DNA of 11,498 nt from an uncultured Angelakisella sp. (GTDB lineage: Bacteria > Bacillota > Clostridia > Oscillospirales > Ruminococcaceae), in NCBI GenBank assembly GCA_904420255.1, contig CAJFUT010000125.1, positions 1 through 11,498 on the forward strand, written 5' to 3'. Within the stretch, counting starts at the first letter, position 1, and every line of letters starts with the position of its first letter. Positions 1 through 5,918 of this stretch are shown here, piece by piece. The position numbers and the translations under genes are program-made. Below the pieces are notes generated by a model that was given only the letters and a program-made list of their open reading frames with translations, did no database searches and was not told the DNA's origin.

Positions 1-11
1 GCCGCTCTTTG

Positions 12-37
12 TCACTTTCTCTCGGCAGAGAAAGTGA
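12..37. repeat. Perfect 11-bp stem hairpin, repeat module copy A
   Basis: Arms at 12-22 and 27-37 are exactly complementary and enclose a CGGC tetraloop. The flanking bases 1-11 match the flank of the second module at 91-102, so the hairpin is part of a repeated unit. No T-run follows on the + strand, which argues against a simple terminator in that direction; the A/C-rich left flank gives no clear one for the other strand either. Confidence 0.6.
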
Positions 38-102
38 TGCCCGGACTTCCGGTGCGACCGGAGTAAACTATAAAAAGCAAACCCTGCGGAGCCCCTCCTT
101 TG

Positions 103-130
103 GCCACTTTCTTTTGATGGGGAAAGTGGC
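103..130. repeat. Hairpin, repeat module copy B
   Basis: Arms at 103-111 and 122-130 are exactly complementary over 9 bp (core CCACTTTC/GAAAGTGG), and T-G wobble pairs could extend the stem inward. The stem shares CACTTTC/GAAAGTG with copy A at 12-37, and the preceding GCC-CTC-TTTG flank is also shared, which shows the two are copies of one element. Confidence 0.6.
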
Positions 131-209
131 GGCGGGGTGGCCCCCGCTGGCAACCACGTTAGCAACGGTGAAAGAAACGAAAATGAGTGCGCCGCTCAAC
201 CTGGGCTGA
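131..209. repeat. Diverged direct repeat, unit 1
   Basis: This stretch has a GC-rich inverted start, CAACCACGT at 151-159, GGTGAAAGAA near 167-176, and TGCGCCGC near 188-195. It aligns with the unit at 353-430, about 221 bp downstream, with many matches in the same order. Confidence 0.5.
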
Positions 210-352
210 TAAAAATATGCCTCCTGAATCCCAAGTGATATGCTCAGGGAGCGGGGCACAAACCGGCGCAGCGCAGGCACTTCTCTCACGGACGCAAAAA
301 GGCGCCGCGCAGCGGAAAAGGCTGATAATCCGCCCGCAGCGGGGCAAATTAA

Positions 353-430
353 AGCCGGGTAGGCCCGGCTGCCAACCACGTGAGCCGCGGTGAAAGAAGC
401 GAAAGCAACTGCGCCGCGCAGCTTGGACAG
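353..430. repeat. Diverged direct repeat, unit 2
   Basis: The order is the same as in unit 1: GC-rich inverted start, CCAACCACGT at 372-381, GGTGAAAGAAGC at 389-400, TGCGCCGCGCAGC at 410-422. The last element is also matched at 301-313 (GCGCCGCGCAGC), which marks a partial copy in between. Confidence 0.5.
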
Positions 431-447
431 GCAGAGGTTTTGGGCTG

Positions 448-490
448 CCCGGGCGGGCCCGGCTGTCAATCCGTGGAAGAAAAAATTTCG
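448..490. repeat. Diverged direct repeat, unit 3 (short)
   Basis: A GC-rich inverted start (448-462) is followed by GTCAATCCGTGG and GAAAAAATTTCG. This fits the first half of units 1 and 2 more loosely. It is the weakest copy and could be chance similarity in part. Confidence 0.35.
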
Positions 491-627
491 ACTGTCGTTT
501 TTCACCATGTCCGCGCCGCCCTGTTGTTCAAGTTGTCCAATGGCACAGGGCATTATCCCCCTGCCTGGGCTTTTTCCGGGATGGAAATGTAAAAATTGCC
601 CGGCGTTTCGGGAGGGTTTGTAAAGGT

Positions 628-643
628 TTGCAAAATTTTGCAA
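628..643. promoter_or_regulatory. Perfect 16-bp palindrome, candidate operator
   Basis: TTGCAAAATTTTGCAA is a perfect dyad centred between 635 and 636. It stands 24 bp upstream of the -35 box at 668-673, a usual place for an activator site. A related half-site, TTTGTAAA, lies just upstream at 618-625. The nearest regulator gene is the PRD protein at 783, so autoregulation is a natural guess. That is inference: the binding protein is not shown by the sequence. Confidence 0.5.
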
Positions 644-667
644 CATTTCCGGTGAATAATTCTTGTG

Positions 668-696
668 TTGAATCCCTCCTGTTTATCGACTATCAT
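668..696 (+). promoter_or_regulatory. Sigma-A type promoter for the regulator/catabolic operon
   Basis: The -35 box is TTGAAT (668-673), the spacer is 17 bp and the -10 box is TATCAT (691-696). This is 4 of 6 and 5 of 6 matches to consensus. Transcription would start near 703, giving an 80-base leader before the ATG at 783. The AT-rich block 617-697 stands out in an otherwise GC-rich window, which supports a control region. Confidence 0.6.
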
Positions 697-707
697 TTGA
701 AGTGCGG

Positions 708-726
708 AAAGGGCCTGGGGCCCTTT
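708..726 (+). promoter_or_regulatory. Hairpin at the 5' end of the operon transcript
   Basis: Arms 708-715 and 719-726 (AAAGGGCC/GGCCCTTT) pair perfectly around a 3-base loop. It would begin about five bases from the predicted transcript start. No U-run follows, so it is not an intrinsic terminator. A 5'-terminal stem of this kind can protect mRNA from 5'-end decay; that role here is inferred. Confidence 0.4.
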
Positions 727-782
727 GGAACCGGGGAGCCGGCCGAGCCGCCCCCTGCGGTCGTCAGAGAGGAGCCTTGCCC

Positions 783-2789
783 ATGATTCAGCTTACCAGC
801 AGGCAGCAGGCCCTCCTGGGCTATCTCTGCGGCACCACCTCCTTTATCCCGGTGCGGGAGATCGCGAGGCGGTTCAGCCTCAGCGAGCGGACCATCCGCT
901 ACGACCTGGACGTGGTGGCCGCCTGGCTCAAAAGCCAGGGGGGCGAGCTGGTGAAGCGCCCCAACGCCGGCGTGCTGGTCCGGGGCGGGGAGGAGATACG
1001 CCGGAAGGCGGCCTCTTTCGCCGGCAGCGGCGCGGTGATGAAGGTACTCACCCCGGAGGAGCGGCGGGAGGCTGTCTATTACCTCCTTCTGTTCCAGGAC
1101 GCCGCCATGAAGGCGGAGGACCTGGCGGCCTTTCTGCGGGTCAGCACCCCCACCGCCGCCAGCGACCTTCACGCCCTGGGGCAGGAGATCCCCTCCAAGG
1201 GCCTTTCCATCGCCAGCAAAAAAGGGGAGGGCTACCGCCTCCGGGGCAGCGAGGAAAACCTGCGGGCCGCCCTGGTGGACGCCCTGGAAAAGCTCACCGA
1301 CGACAGCCATACCATCACCCGCTACAGCCTCACCAACCGGGTGGTCCGGGGGCTCCCCCGGGAGGAGCGGAGCCTGCGCTCCCTGGCGCTGGACTACCTG
1401 GCGGCGGTGGACCTGGACGCCCTGACGGGCCTCCTGGCCTACGCCCGGGAAACCATCTACCACACCCTGCCGGAAAACGGCTACATCCGCCTGCTTCTCT
1501 ACCTGGCGGTGCTGGTGCGGCGGGCCTCCGCCGGGGCCGGCATCCCCCAGGGAAAGGCCTCCCCCAGCGGCGAGCAGCGGGAGCGCCGGCTGGCGGAGCT
1601 GCTGGTGGACCGGCTGCGGAGCCGGTTCCGGCTGGAGCTTGGGGACGGGGAAGCGCCTCAGCTTTCCCGGTGGCTCATCTCCTGCAACATCAAGTTCCCC
1701 CCCAAAACCGACGACAAGGTGATGGAACGCCTCTCCTCGGTGGTGGACGAGATGCTGGAGGTGCTCCATTCCTACCCCAGCTACGATATGCCGGATTTCT
1801 ACCGGGACAAGCTGAAGATGAACCTCCTGGCCCATCTGAAGCTCACCGTCAAGAAATACCAGCTCCAGATTCCCTCCCCCAATCCCCTCCTGGCCCAGAT
1901 GAAGGTGAACTACCCCGAGATCTTCGCGGTGGTGTACCAGATGGCGGAGGTGTTCCAGAAGGGCACCGGCATCCCCCTGGACGAGGACGAGATCGGCTTC
2001 ATCGCCATCCATATCGCCGCCAACGTGGAGGAATGCAACCGGCTGCAAAGCAAAAAAGCCCTCATCGTCTGCAACACCGGCCAGGGGGCGGCCACCGTCC
2101 TCCAGAACCGCATCCGCAACAACATCCCCCGGCTGGAAATCCGGGGGACCCTCTCGGCCCTGGACGCCGAAAACATGGATGCCCTGGCGGGGGTGGATTT
2201 CGTCATCAGCACGGTGGAGATGCCTCCCCTGGACAAGCCGGTTTTCAAGGTGAGCCCCATCATCAGCGCCGCCGAGATCGACCGGATCAACCGCTACCTC
2301 AACGGCCGCCTCAGCGCCCCGGGGGAGCCGGACGCCGGGCAGGAGTATTTCCACTCCTCCCTGGCCCGCCTGGCGGACCGGTATGTCCGCCCCGAGGACC
2401 GGGACCGCTTCCGCCGGGAGCTGGAAAGCATCGCCCCCCTCACCGATCCGGGAAGCCTCCAGCCCCTGGGGGAAATGACCGAGGAGAACATCATGTTCCA
2501 GTGCTCCATGATCCTGGCCCGGATCGGCAGCGCCCTTTCGGAGCTGGGGCAGAGCTCCGGCATCCGCATCTCCAACGACAAGCTCTTCGGCATGGTCATC
2601 CACATCCTCATGTCCATCCCCCGCTGGCGCAAGGGCATCTCCGACCGGGAATACGCCAGCGAGCAGTATAAAAACGACAACATCTACGTTTACGAATATC
2701 TGGCAAGGCACCTGAGGGAAATCGCCTCGGAATACGGCCTGCACATCCCCGACAAGGAAGCCCTGGCGCTGATGCGCTATTTCATATGA
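783..2789 (+). CDS. PRD/EIIB-domain transcriptional regulator (BglG/MtlR-like)
   Basis: A 668-residue cytoplasmic regulator expected to control this operon in response to PTS-type phosphorylation. Domains in order: winged HTH about 8-60 (SERTIRYDL); second HTH about 85-150; PRD1 about 195-305; PRD2 about 311-417; galactitol-type EIIB-like domain about 424-506 with Cys430 in LIVCNTGQG; then a region about 520-668 that looks like a third PRD where relatives often have an EIIA domain. PRD2 keeps both expected histidines, His351 (LLAHLKL) and His410 (FIAIHIA). PRD1 has Tyr240 in the first position. The third PRD-like region has His607 and Tyr666. The ATG at 783 is chosen because AGAGAGGAG (766-774) precedes it by 8 bases; the upstream GTG at 702 falls at the predicted transcription start. 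Only 36 bases separate it from the next gene, with no terminator. The exact regulon is inferred from position. Confidence 0.9.
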   Translation: MIQLTSRQQALLGYLCGTTSFIPVREIARRFSLSERTIRYDLDVVAAWLKSQGGELVKRPNAGVLVRGGEEIRRKAASFAGSGAVMKVLTPEERREAVYYLLLFQDAAMKAEDLAAFLRVSTPTAASDLHALGQEIPSKGLSIASKKGEGYRLRGSEENLRAALVDALEKLTDDSHTITRYSLTNRVVRGLPREERSLRSLALDYLAAVDLDALTGLLAYARETIYHTLPENGYIRLLLYLAVLVRRASAGAGIPQGKASPSGEQRERRLAELLVDRLRSRFRLELGDGEAPQLSRWLISCNIKFPPKTDDKVMERLSSVVDEMLEVLHSYPSYDMPDFYRDKLKMNLLAHLKLTVKKYQLQIPSPNPLLAQMKVNYPEIFAVVYQMAEVFQKGTGIPLDEDEIGFIAIHIAANVEECNRLQSKKALIVCNTGQGAATVLQNRIRNNIPRLEIRGTLSALDAENMDALAGVDFVISTVEMPPLDKPVFKVSPIISAAEIDRINRYLNGRLSAPGEPDAGQEYFHSSLARLADRYVRPEDRDRFRRELESIAPLTDPGSLQPLGEMTEENIMFQCSMILARIGSALSELGQSSGIRISNDKLFGMVIHILMSIPRWRKGISDREYASEQYKNDNIYVYEYLARHLREIASEYGLHIPDKEALALMRYFI

Positions 2790-2825
2790 GCTTAAGCAGA
2801 ATGAGATGAAAGGAAGGTTTTTGTT

Positions 2826-3941
2826 ATGGATCGCATTCTTCTCACCGGCGGCAAGCTGCTGGACAAAAGCGAAGGCCTTCATATGGCCCAGAAGGACGTC
2901 CTCCTCAGCGGCGGCAGGATCGAAAAGATCGCCGACCACATCCCCGCCGAGGCGGACATGAAGGTTCTGGATGTTTCCGGGAAGATCGTTGCCCCCGGCT
3001 TCATCGATATCCACGCCCATGTTTTCCCCGGCAGCAACCTGGGGGTTGAGCCGGACAGCATCGGCGTGCCCACCGGCGTCACCACCATCTGCGACGCCGG
3101 CACCGCCGGCCCCGAGAACATCGAGGAATTCATCGAAAAGTATATCAAGACTTCCAAGACCCGGATTTTCTCCGAGATGAACTTCTCCAAGAAGGGGCTG
3201 TTCATCAAGCCCGAGGCGGACGACCCCTCCAAGTGGGACATCGACCTGGCGGAGGAAGCCTACCACAAGCACAAGGACTACATCGTGGCCATCAAGGCCC
3301 GGGCCAGCAACACCACCGTGGGCAAGCTGGGCATCGCCCCCATCAAGGACGCCAAGAAGCTGGCGGTCCGGTGCGGCCTTCCCCTCTATGTCCACATCGG
3401 CCACCCCCTCCCCTACATTGAGGAGATCCTGGCGGTGATGGAAAAGGGGGATATGATCACCCACTCCTTCCACGGCAAGATCAACGGCCTGCTGGAAAAC
3501 GGCAAAATCAAGCCCGAAACCCAGGCCGCCCGGGACCGGGGCGTCCTCTTCGACGTGGGCCACGGCGTTGCCAGCTTCAACTTCAACACCGCCAAGGCCG
3601 CCTTCTCCCAGGGCTTCTTCCCCGACGTCATCAGCACCGACCTGCACATCAAGAACATCAACGGCCCCGTCTACAGCCTGCCCATCACCATGGACAAAAT
3701 GATGGCCCTGGGGATTTCCCTGGAGGACTGCGTGGAGAAGGTCACCGCCTCCCCCGCCGCCATCTTCTCCATGGAGGGCCTGGGCAAGCTGAAGGAAGGC
3801 TACACCGCCGACATCACCGTCTTCCATGTGGAGGAAGGCACCTATGAATACCACGACGCCGACGGCAACGACCTCACCGGCCATACCTCCATCCGCACCG
3901 ACTGCGCCATTGTGGGCGGCGTGGTGCAGATGCAGAGATAA
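2826..3941 (+). CDS. Amidohydrolase/deacetylase, COG3964 (EF0837-like)
   Basis: A 371-residue metal-dependent hydrolase of the amidohydrolase superfamily, in the group often misnamed dihydroorotase. Visible active-site features: His63 and His65 in DIHAH after strand 1; Lys157 in VAIKARAS, the likely carboxylated bridging lysine; His190 in YVHIGHP; His213 in THSFHGK; Asp272 in ISTDLH. Full length for the family. Characterised COG3964 members (Atu3266) remove acetyl groups from N-acetyl amino acids and acetyl-mandelate, and the E. faecalis relative EF0837 sits in a cluster like this one. Here it probably deacylates the transported substrate or an intermediate before DgaE; the substrate is unknown. 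AGGAAGG (2811-2817) lies 8 bases before the ATG. It is the first structural gene, 36 bases after the regulator. A paralogue lies at 8738-9910. Confidence 0.88.
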   Translation: MDRILLTGGKLLDKSEGLHMAQKDVLLSGGRIEKIADHIPAEADMKVLDVSGKIVAPGFIDIHAHVFPGSNLGVEPDSIGVPTGVTTICDAGTAGPENIEEFIEKYIKTSKTRIFSEMNFSKKGLFIKPEADDPSKWDIDLAEEAYHKHKDYIVAIKARASNTTVGKLGIAPIKDAKKLAVRCGLPLYVHIGHPLPYIEEILAVMEKGDMITHSFHGKINGLLENGKIKPETQAARDRGVLFDVGHGVASFNFNTAKAAFSQGFFPDVISTDLHIKNINGPVYSLPITMDKMMALGISLEDCVEKVTASPAAIFSMEGLGKLKEGYTADITVFHVEEGTYEYHDADGNDLTGHTSIRTDCAIVGGVVQMQR

Positions 3942-3986
3942 GATATTGAGGGAAAGCAAATATCCAAACGTGAGGGGGGAAAACCA

Positions 3987-4376
3987 ATGACAGCCTTGGA
4001 GCGTGTGCAGAAGGTAGAAACCCAGATGGAGCTGACTCCGGAGATGTCCGCTGTGGTGGAAAAGCGTGTCCCCGCCCTGCTGGAGGACCTGGAGCGGGAG
4101 GGCGTCTTTTTCGACGAGAGCGGCGACATCGGCTTCATCTCCCACGCCATCAGCCTGGTCAAGCGGCTGGAGAGCGGGGAAAAGGTGAAGGACCTGGGGG
4201 AGGACGTCCTCTCCCAGCTGGAGGAGGACGCCCTGGCCATCTCCCGGAAGGTCCTGGCGCCTCTGGAGGCGGCCTACGGGGTCACTCTGGACAATTCGGA
4301 GCTGGCCCTCGTGACCATCCATGTCCAGACGGCCATGATGAAGATGAAAAAGGCGCAGAAGCGCCAGCAGAAATAA
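3987..4376 (+). CDS. Free-standing PRD-domain protein (EF_0829-like)
   Basis: A 129-residue protein that is essentially one PRD with no HTH, EIIA or EIIB part. Both phosphorylatable positions are kept: His53 in FISHAISLVKR and His112 in ELALVTIHVQT, each in the spacing seen in PRD2 of the regulator. The C-terminus is lysine/glutamine rich and ends the fold without extension. Families of small single-PRD proteins occur in E. faecalis (EF_0829) and, as I recall, in E. coli (YhfY), each beside a small glycine-rich protein and membrane proteins. Without a DNA-binding domain it more likely acts by protein contact, on the regulator or on the transport module; this is inference. GAGGGGG (3972-3978) precedes the ATG. 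It follows the amidohydrolase by 45 bases, and the next gene follows directly. Confidence 0.85.
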   Translation: MTALERVQKVETQMELTPEMSAVVEKRVPALLEDLEREGVFFDESGDIGFISHAISLVKRLESGEKVKDLGEDVLSQLEEDALAISRKVLAPLEAAYGVTLDNSELALVTIHVQTAMMKMKKAQKRQQK

Positions 4377-4397
4377 GTGAGAAAGGGTGTATCGAAA

Positions 4398-4775
4398 ATG
4401 GCAAAGAAAGTACTCATCGTAATCGGTGAGAGAATGGGCAAGGGCAACCACGTGGCCGACGGCATCCGCAAGGCCGGCGGCGAGGCCTATGTCATCCCCG
4501 GCATGGCCGCCGACATGAAGCTGGGCGACGTGATGCATGAGAAGAACGCCGACCTGGGCCTGAGCTTCTGCGGCAGCGGCGGCGCCGGCGCCCTGATGGC
4601 TTCCAACAAGTACGGCTACAAGTGCCGCCACTCCATGCGTTCGGTGGACGAGGGCGTCACCGCCATCAAGGACGGCATCCAGGTCCTGGGCTTCGGCTTC
4701 ATGGACATCGAGGAGCTGGGCAAGCGCCTTGTGGAAACCTACTATGAGATCCACGGCCAGCCCGACGAGGAGTAA
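4398..4775 (+). CDS. Glycine-rich SFCGS family protein (EF_0830-like)
   Basis: A 125-residue soluble protein with the family motif LSFCGSGGAGA (Cys58). The family has no assigned function that I know. By eye it follows the RpiB/LacAB layout: strand and turn IVIGERMGKG at the start, the Cys-Gly-Ser-Gly-Gly loop where RpiB has its catalytic Cys-Gly-Thr-Gly, then ASNK (RpiB AANK), then VLGFGFMDIEELGKRLVE, close to VLAFGSRVVGLELAKMIV in E. coli RpiB. A PTS EIIB-like role is the other option. The ATG at 4398 is preferred over the GTG at 4377 because AGAAAGGG (4380-4387) precedes it and the protein then starts with the lysine-rich strand. It is the first of four genes that always appear to travel together (SFCGS, DUF4312, DUF4311, DUF4310). 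Family call sure; function unknown. Confidence 0.85.
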   Translation: MAKKVLIVIGERMGKGNHVADGIRKAGGEAYVIPGMAADMKLGDVMHEKNADLGLSFCGSGGAGALMASNKYGYKCRHSMRSVDEGVTAIKDGIQVLGFGFMDIEELGKRLVETYYEIHGQPDEE

Positions 4776-4805
4776 TCCGGACAGAAAGCGAGGAGGCTGA
4801 AAAAT

Positions 4806-5093
4806 ATGGATCAGGTAGGAATGTCCTGTTTGAAAACGGTCACCAAGGAATTCACCCTGGAGTCTTACGGCAAAAACCGGACGGAGGCCGTCGCCGCCGT
4901 TTTTGCCAAGCTGAAAAAAGAGGCCTACGCAGCGGTGGACGGCCTGCTGATCCATATGCAGCCCCAGGATGTGATCCTGCTGGGGGAGGAGGAAAAGACC
5001 AAGGTGCAGAAGTTCCTGGGCTTTTTCGCCCCCAGGGAAATCCAGGATTACTACATCAAGCTGAAGGTCATCGTCACCATCCAGTACATTTGA
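4806..5093 (+). CDS. DUF4312 family protein (EF_0831-like)
   Basis: A 95-residue protein with no signal peptide and no membrane segment, so presumably cytoplasmic. The first half (about 12-45) reads as strand then helix with alternating lysine and alanine (EAVAAVFAKLKKEA). The middle is acidic (LLGEEEKTKVQKFLG), and the end (about 78-95) is a hydrophobic strand-like stretch (YIKLKVIVTIQYI). I recognise it by context and appearance as DUF4312, of unknown function. It sits between the SFCGS gene and the two membrane genes and may be the soluble partner of the permease. AGGAGG (4791-4796) gives a strong ribosome site 9 bases before the ATG. It starts 30 bases after the SFCGS stop. No catalytic residue can be named. 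Confidence 0.75.
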   Translation: MDQVGMSCLKTVTKEFTLESYGKNRTEAVAAVFAKLKKEAYAAVDGLLIHMQPQDVILLGEEEKTKVQKFLGFFAPREIQDYYIKLKVIVTIQYI

Positions 5094-5113
5094 CGGCTTT
5101 TACCCGCTTGCAG

Positions 5114-5129
5114 GCCGGGAACCCCCGGC
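5114..5129 (+). promoter_or_regulatory. Short GC hairpin in the DUF4312-DUF4311 gap
   Basis: GCCGGG (5114-5119) and CCCGGC (5124-5129) form a perfect 6-bp stem around AACC. It lies in the 63-base gap, upstream of the ribosome site of the DUF4311 gene. No T-run follows. It may mark an mRNA processing or stability element, or be incidental in GC-rich DNA. Confidence 0.3.
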
Positions 5130-5156
5130 AGCAAATATCTCGAGAGGAGAGGTACT

Positions 5157-5897
5157 ATGTTCTTTGAAGTTCTCATCAAGTCCCTGATCATCGGCGCATT
5201 GGGCGGAGCCGCGGTTTCCGCCGGCGCCGCCCGGATGTTCCACGCCCCCGAGGTGCAGGCCATGGGCGCCTTCCGTACCCTGGGCGAGCTGAATGCCTGC
5301 AAGGGCGACCCCATTGCCCACTTTTCCTTCGGCCTGGGCTTCTTCTTCAACGCCGCCGGCTCGGTCATCGGCGCCGGCGCCCTGACCCAGGACGTGCTGC
5401 ACCGCATCGTCCCCAACTGGGCCGCGGGCATCCTGCTGCTGAAGAACAAGAAGGTTGAGGAAACCCTTCAGGACCCCGCCAAGATGGGCATTGTGGGCGC
5501 CGTGGTGGGCGCCGTCACCGTGGCGGCCCTGAACCTCATCGCCAACGCCATCCCCGAGTCTCTCTCCGTCATCGCCAGCGGCATCCTGACCCCCGCCGCC
5601 AACCTGATGATCAACACCGTGATGCCCATCATCTTCTGGCTTGCCGCTCTCGACGCCGGTAAGACCACCGGTATCTGGGGCACCATCCTGGGCGGCCTGG
5701 GCTACCTCATCATGGGCAACGCCGTCCCCGGCTGCGTCCTGGGTATCATCATCGGCCAGTCCGCGGAGGACAGCGGCTACAACAAGACCGTCAAGATCAT
5801 GATCGTCGTTATCGCCGCCCTGTTCATCGTCATCGGCATCGGCCGCGGCTTCTGGGGCAACCTGGCCACCGCCTTTTCCAACTTCATCCTGGCCTAA
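5157..5897 (+). CDS. DUF4311 membrane protein (EF_0832-like)
   Basis: A 246-residue integral membrane protein with about six glycine/alanine-rich hydrophobic stretches: 5-24, 56-76, 111-131, 136-163, 173-200 and 211-230. A polar loop at 28-55 (FHAPEVQAMG, NACKGDP) and another at 96-110 separate the first segments. The order, with HFSFGLGFFFNAAG after the loop, resembles the N-terminal part of E. coli YhfT as I remember it. It is very likely one half of a two-protein permease with the DUF4310 product encoded just downstream; transport is inferred from topology and from the catabolic operon. No ATP-binding protein, kinase or recognised PTS domain lies nearby. The start has GAGAGGAGAGG about 5 bases before the ATG. 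No signal peptide cleavage site is evident. Confidence 0.8.
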   Translation: MFFEVLIKSLIIGALGGAAVSAGAARMFHAPEVQAMGAFRTLGELNACKGDPIAHFSFGLGFFFNAAGSVIGAGALTQDVLHRIVPNWAAGILLLKNKKVEETLQDPAKMGIVGAVVGAVTVAALNLIANAIPESLSVIASGILTPAANLMINTVMPIIFWLAALDAGKTTGIWGTILGGLGYLIMGNAVPGCVLGIIIGQSAEDSGYNKTVKIMIVVIAALFIVIGIGRGFWGNLATAFSNFILA

Positions 5898-5918
5898 TCG
5901 GAGAGAGGAGATTAGATT

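Larger units (their letters stand above)
1..490. repeat. Repeat-rich non-coding region upstream of the operon
   Basis: No believable gene was found here; open frames on both strands merely translate the repeats. Two related hairpin modules lie at 1-37 and 91-130. Diverged copies of a second unit lie at about 131-209, 353-430 and 448-490, with a partial copy near 288-330. The units share a GC-rich inverted stretch, then a CAACCACGT-like core, GGTGAAAGAA, GCGAAA and TGCGCCGC. Similarity between copies is clear by eye but with many substitutions, so they look like decayed members of a dispersed intergenic repeat family. No transposase or CRISPR spacing is present. From about 491 to 620 I see nothing definite. 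Confidence 0.6.

Noticed and set aside
541..556. Sigma-54-like TGGCAC start
   Set aside because: The required GC of the -12 element is absent at the correct distance, and the regulator here has no sigma-54 activation domain.
541..575. Possible terminator (CAGGG/CCCTG stem and T5 run at 571-575)
   Set aside because: The stem has only 5 bp, and the T-run starts 8 bases after it; no gene in the window ends nearby.
68..646. A 192-codon minus-strand frame in the upstream region
   Set aside because: Its repeated peptide pattern comes from translating the DNA repeats; it has no recognisable family and covers the promoter-proximal palindrome.
702..782. GTG start at 702 that would add 27 residues to the PRD regulator
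   Set aside because: It coincides with the predicted transcription start, lacks a ribosome site, and the added peptide is low-complexity; ATG 783 has a good ribosome site and begins the HTH domain.
3942..3964. GATATT/AATATC inverted pair before the small PRD gene
   Set aside because: A 6-bp AT stem with an 11-base loop is too weak to support a function.
4377..4397. GTG start at 4377 for the SFCGS protein
   Set aside because: It abuts the previous stop, and AGAAAGGG lies after it and before ATG 4398, where the family's first strand begins.
693..4955. A 1420-codon open frame on the minus strand across the regulator, amidohydrolase and small genes
   Set aside because: It is antisense to five well-supported genes and its composition (runs of Asp, Gly, Val, His, Leu) is that of reversed GC-rich codons. 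No domain is visible.
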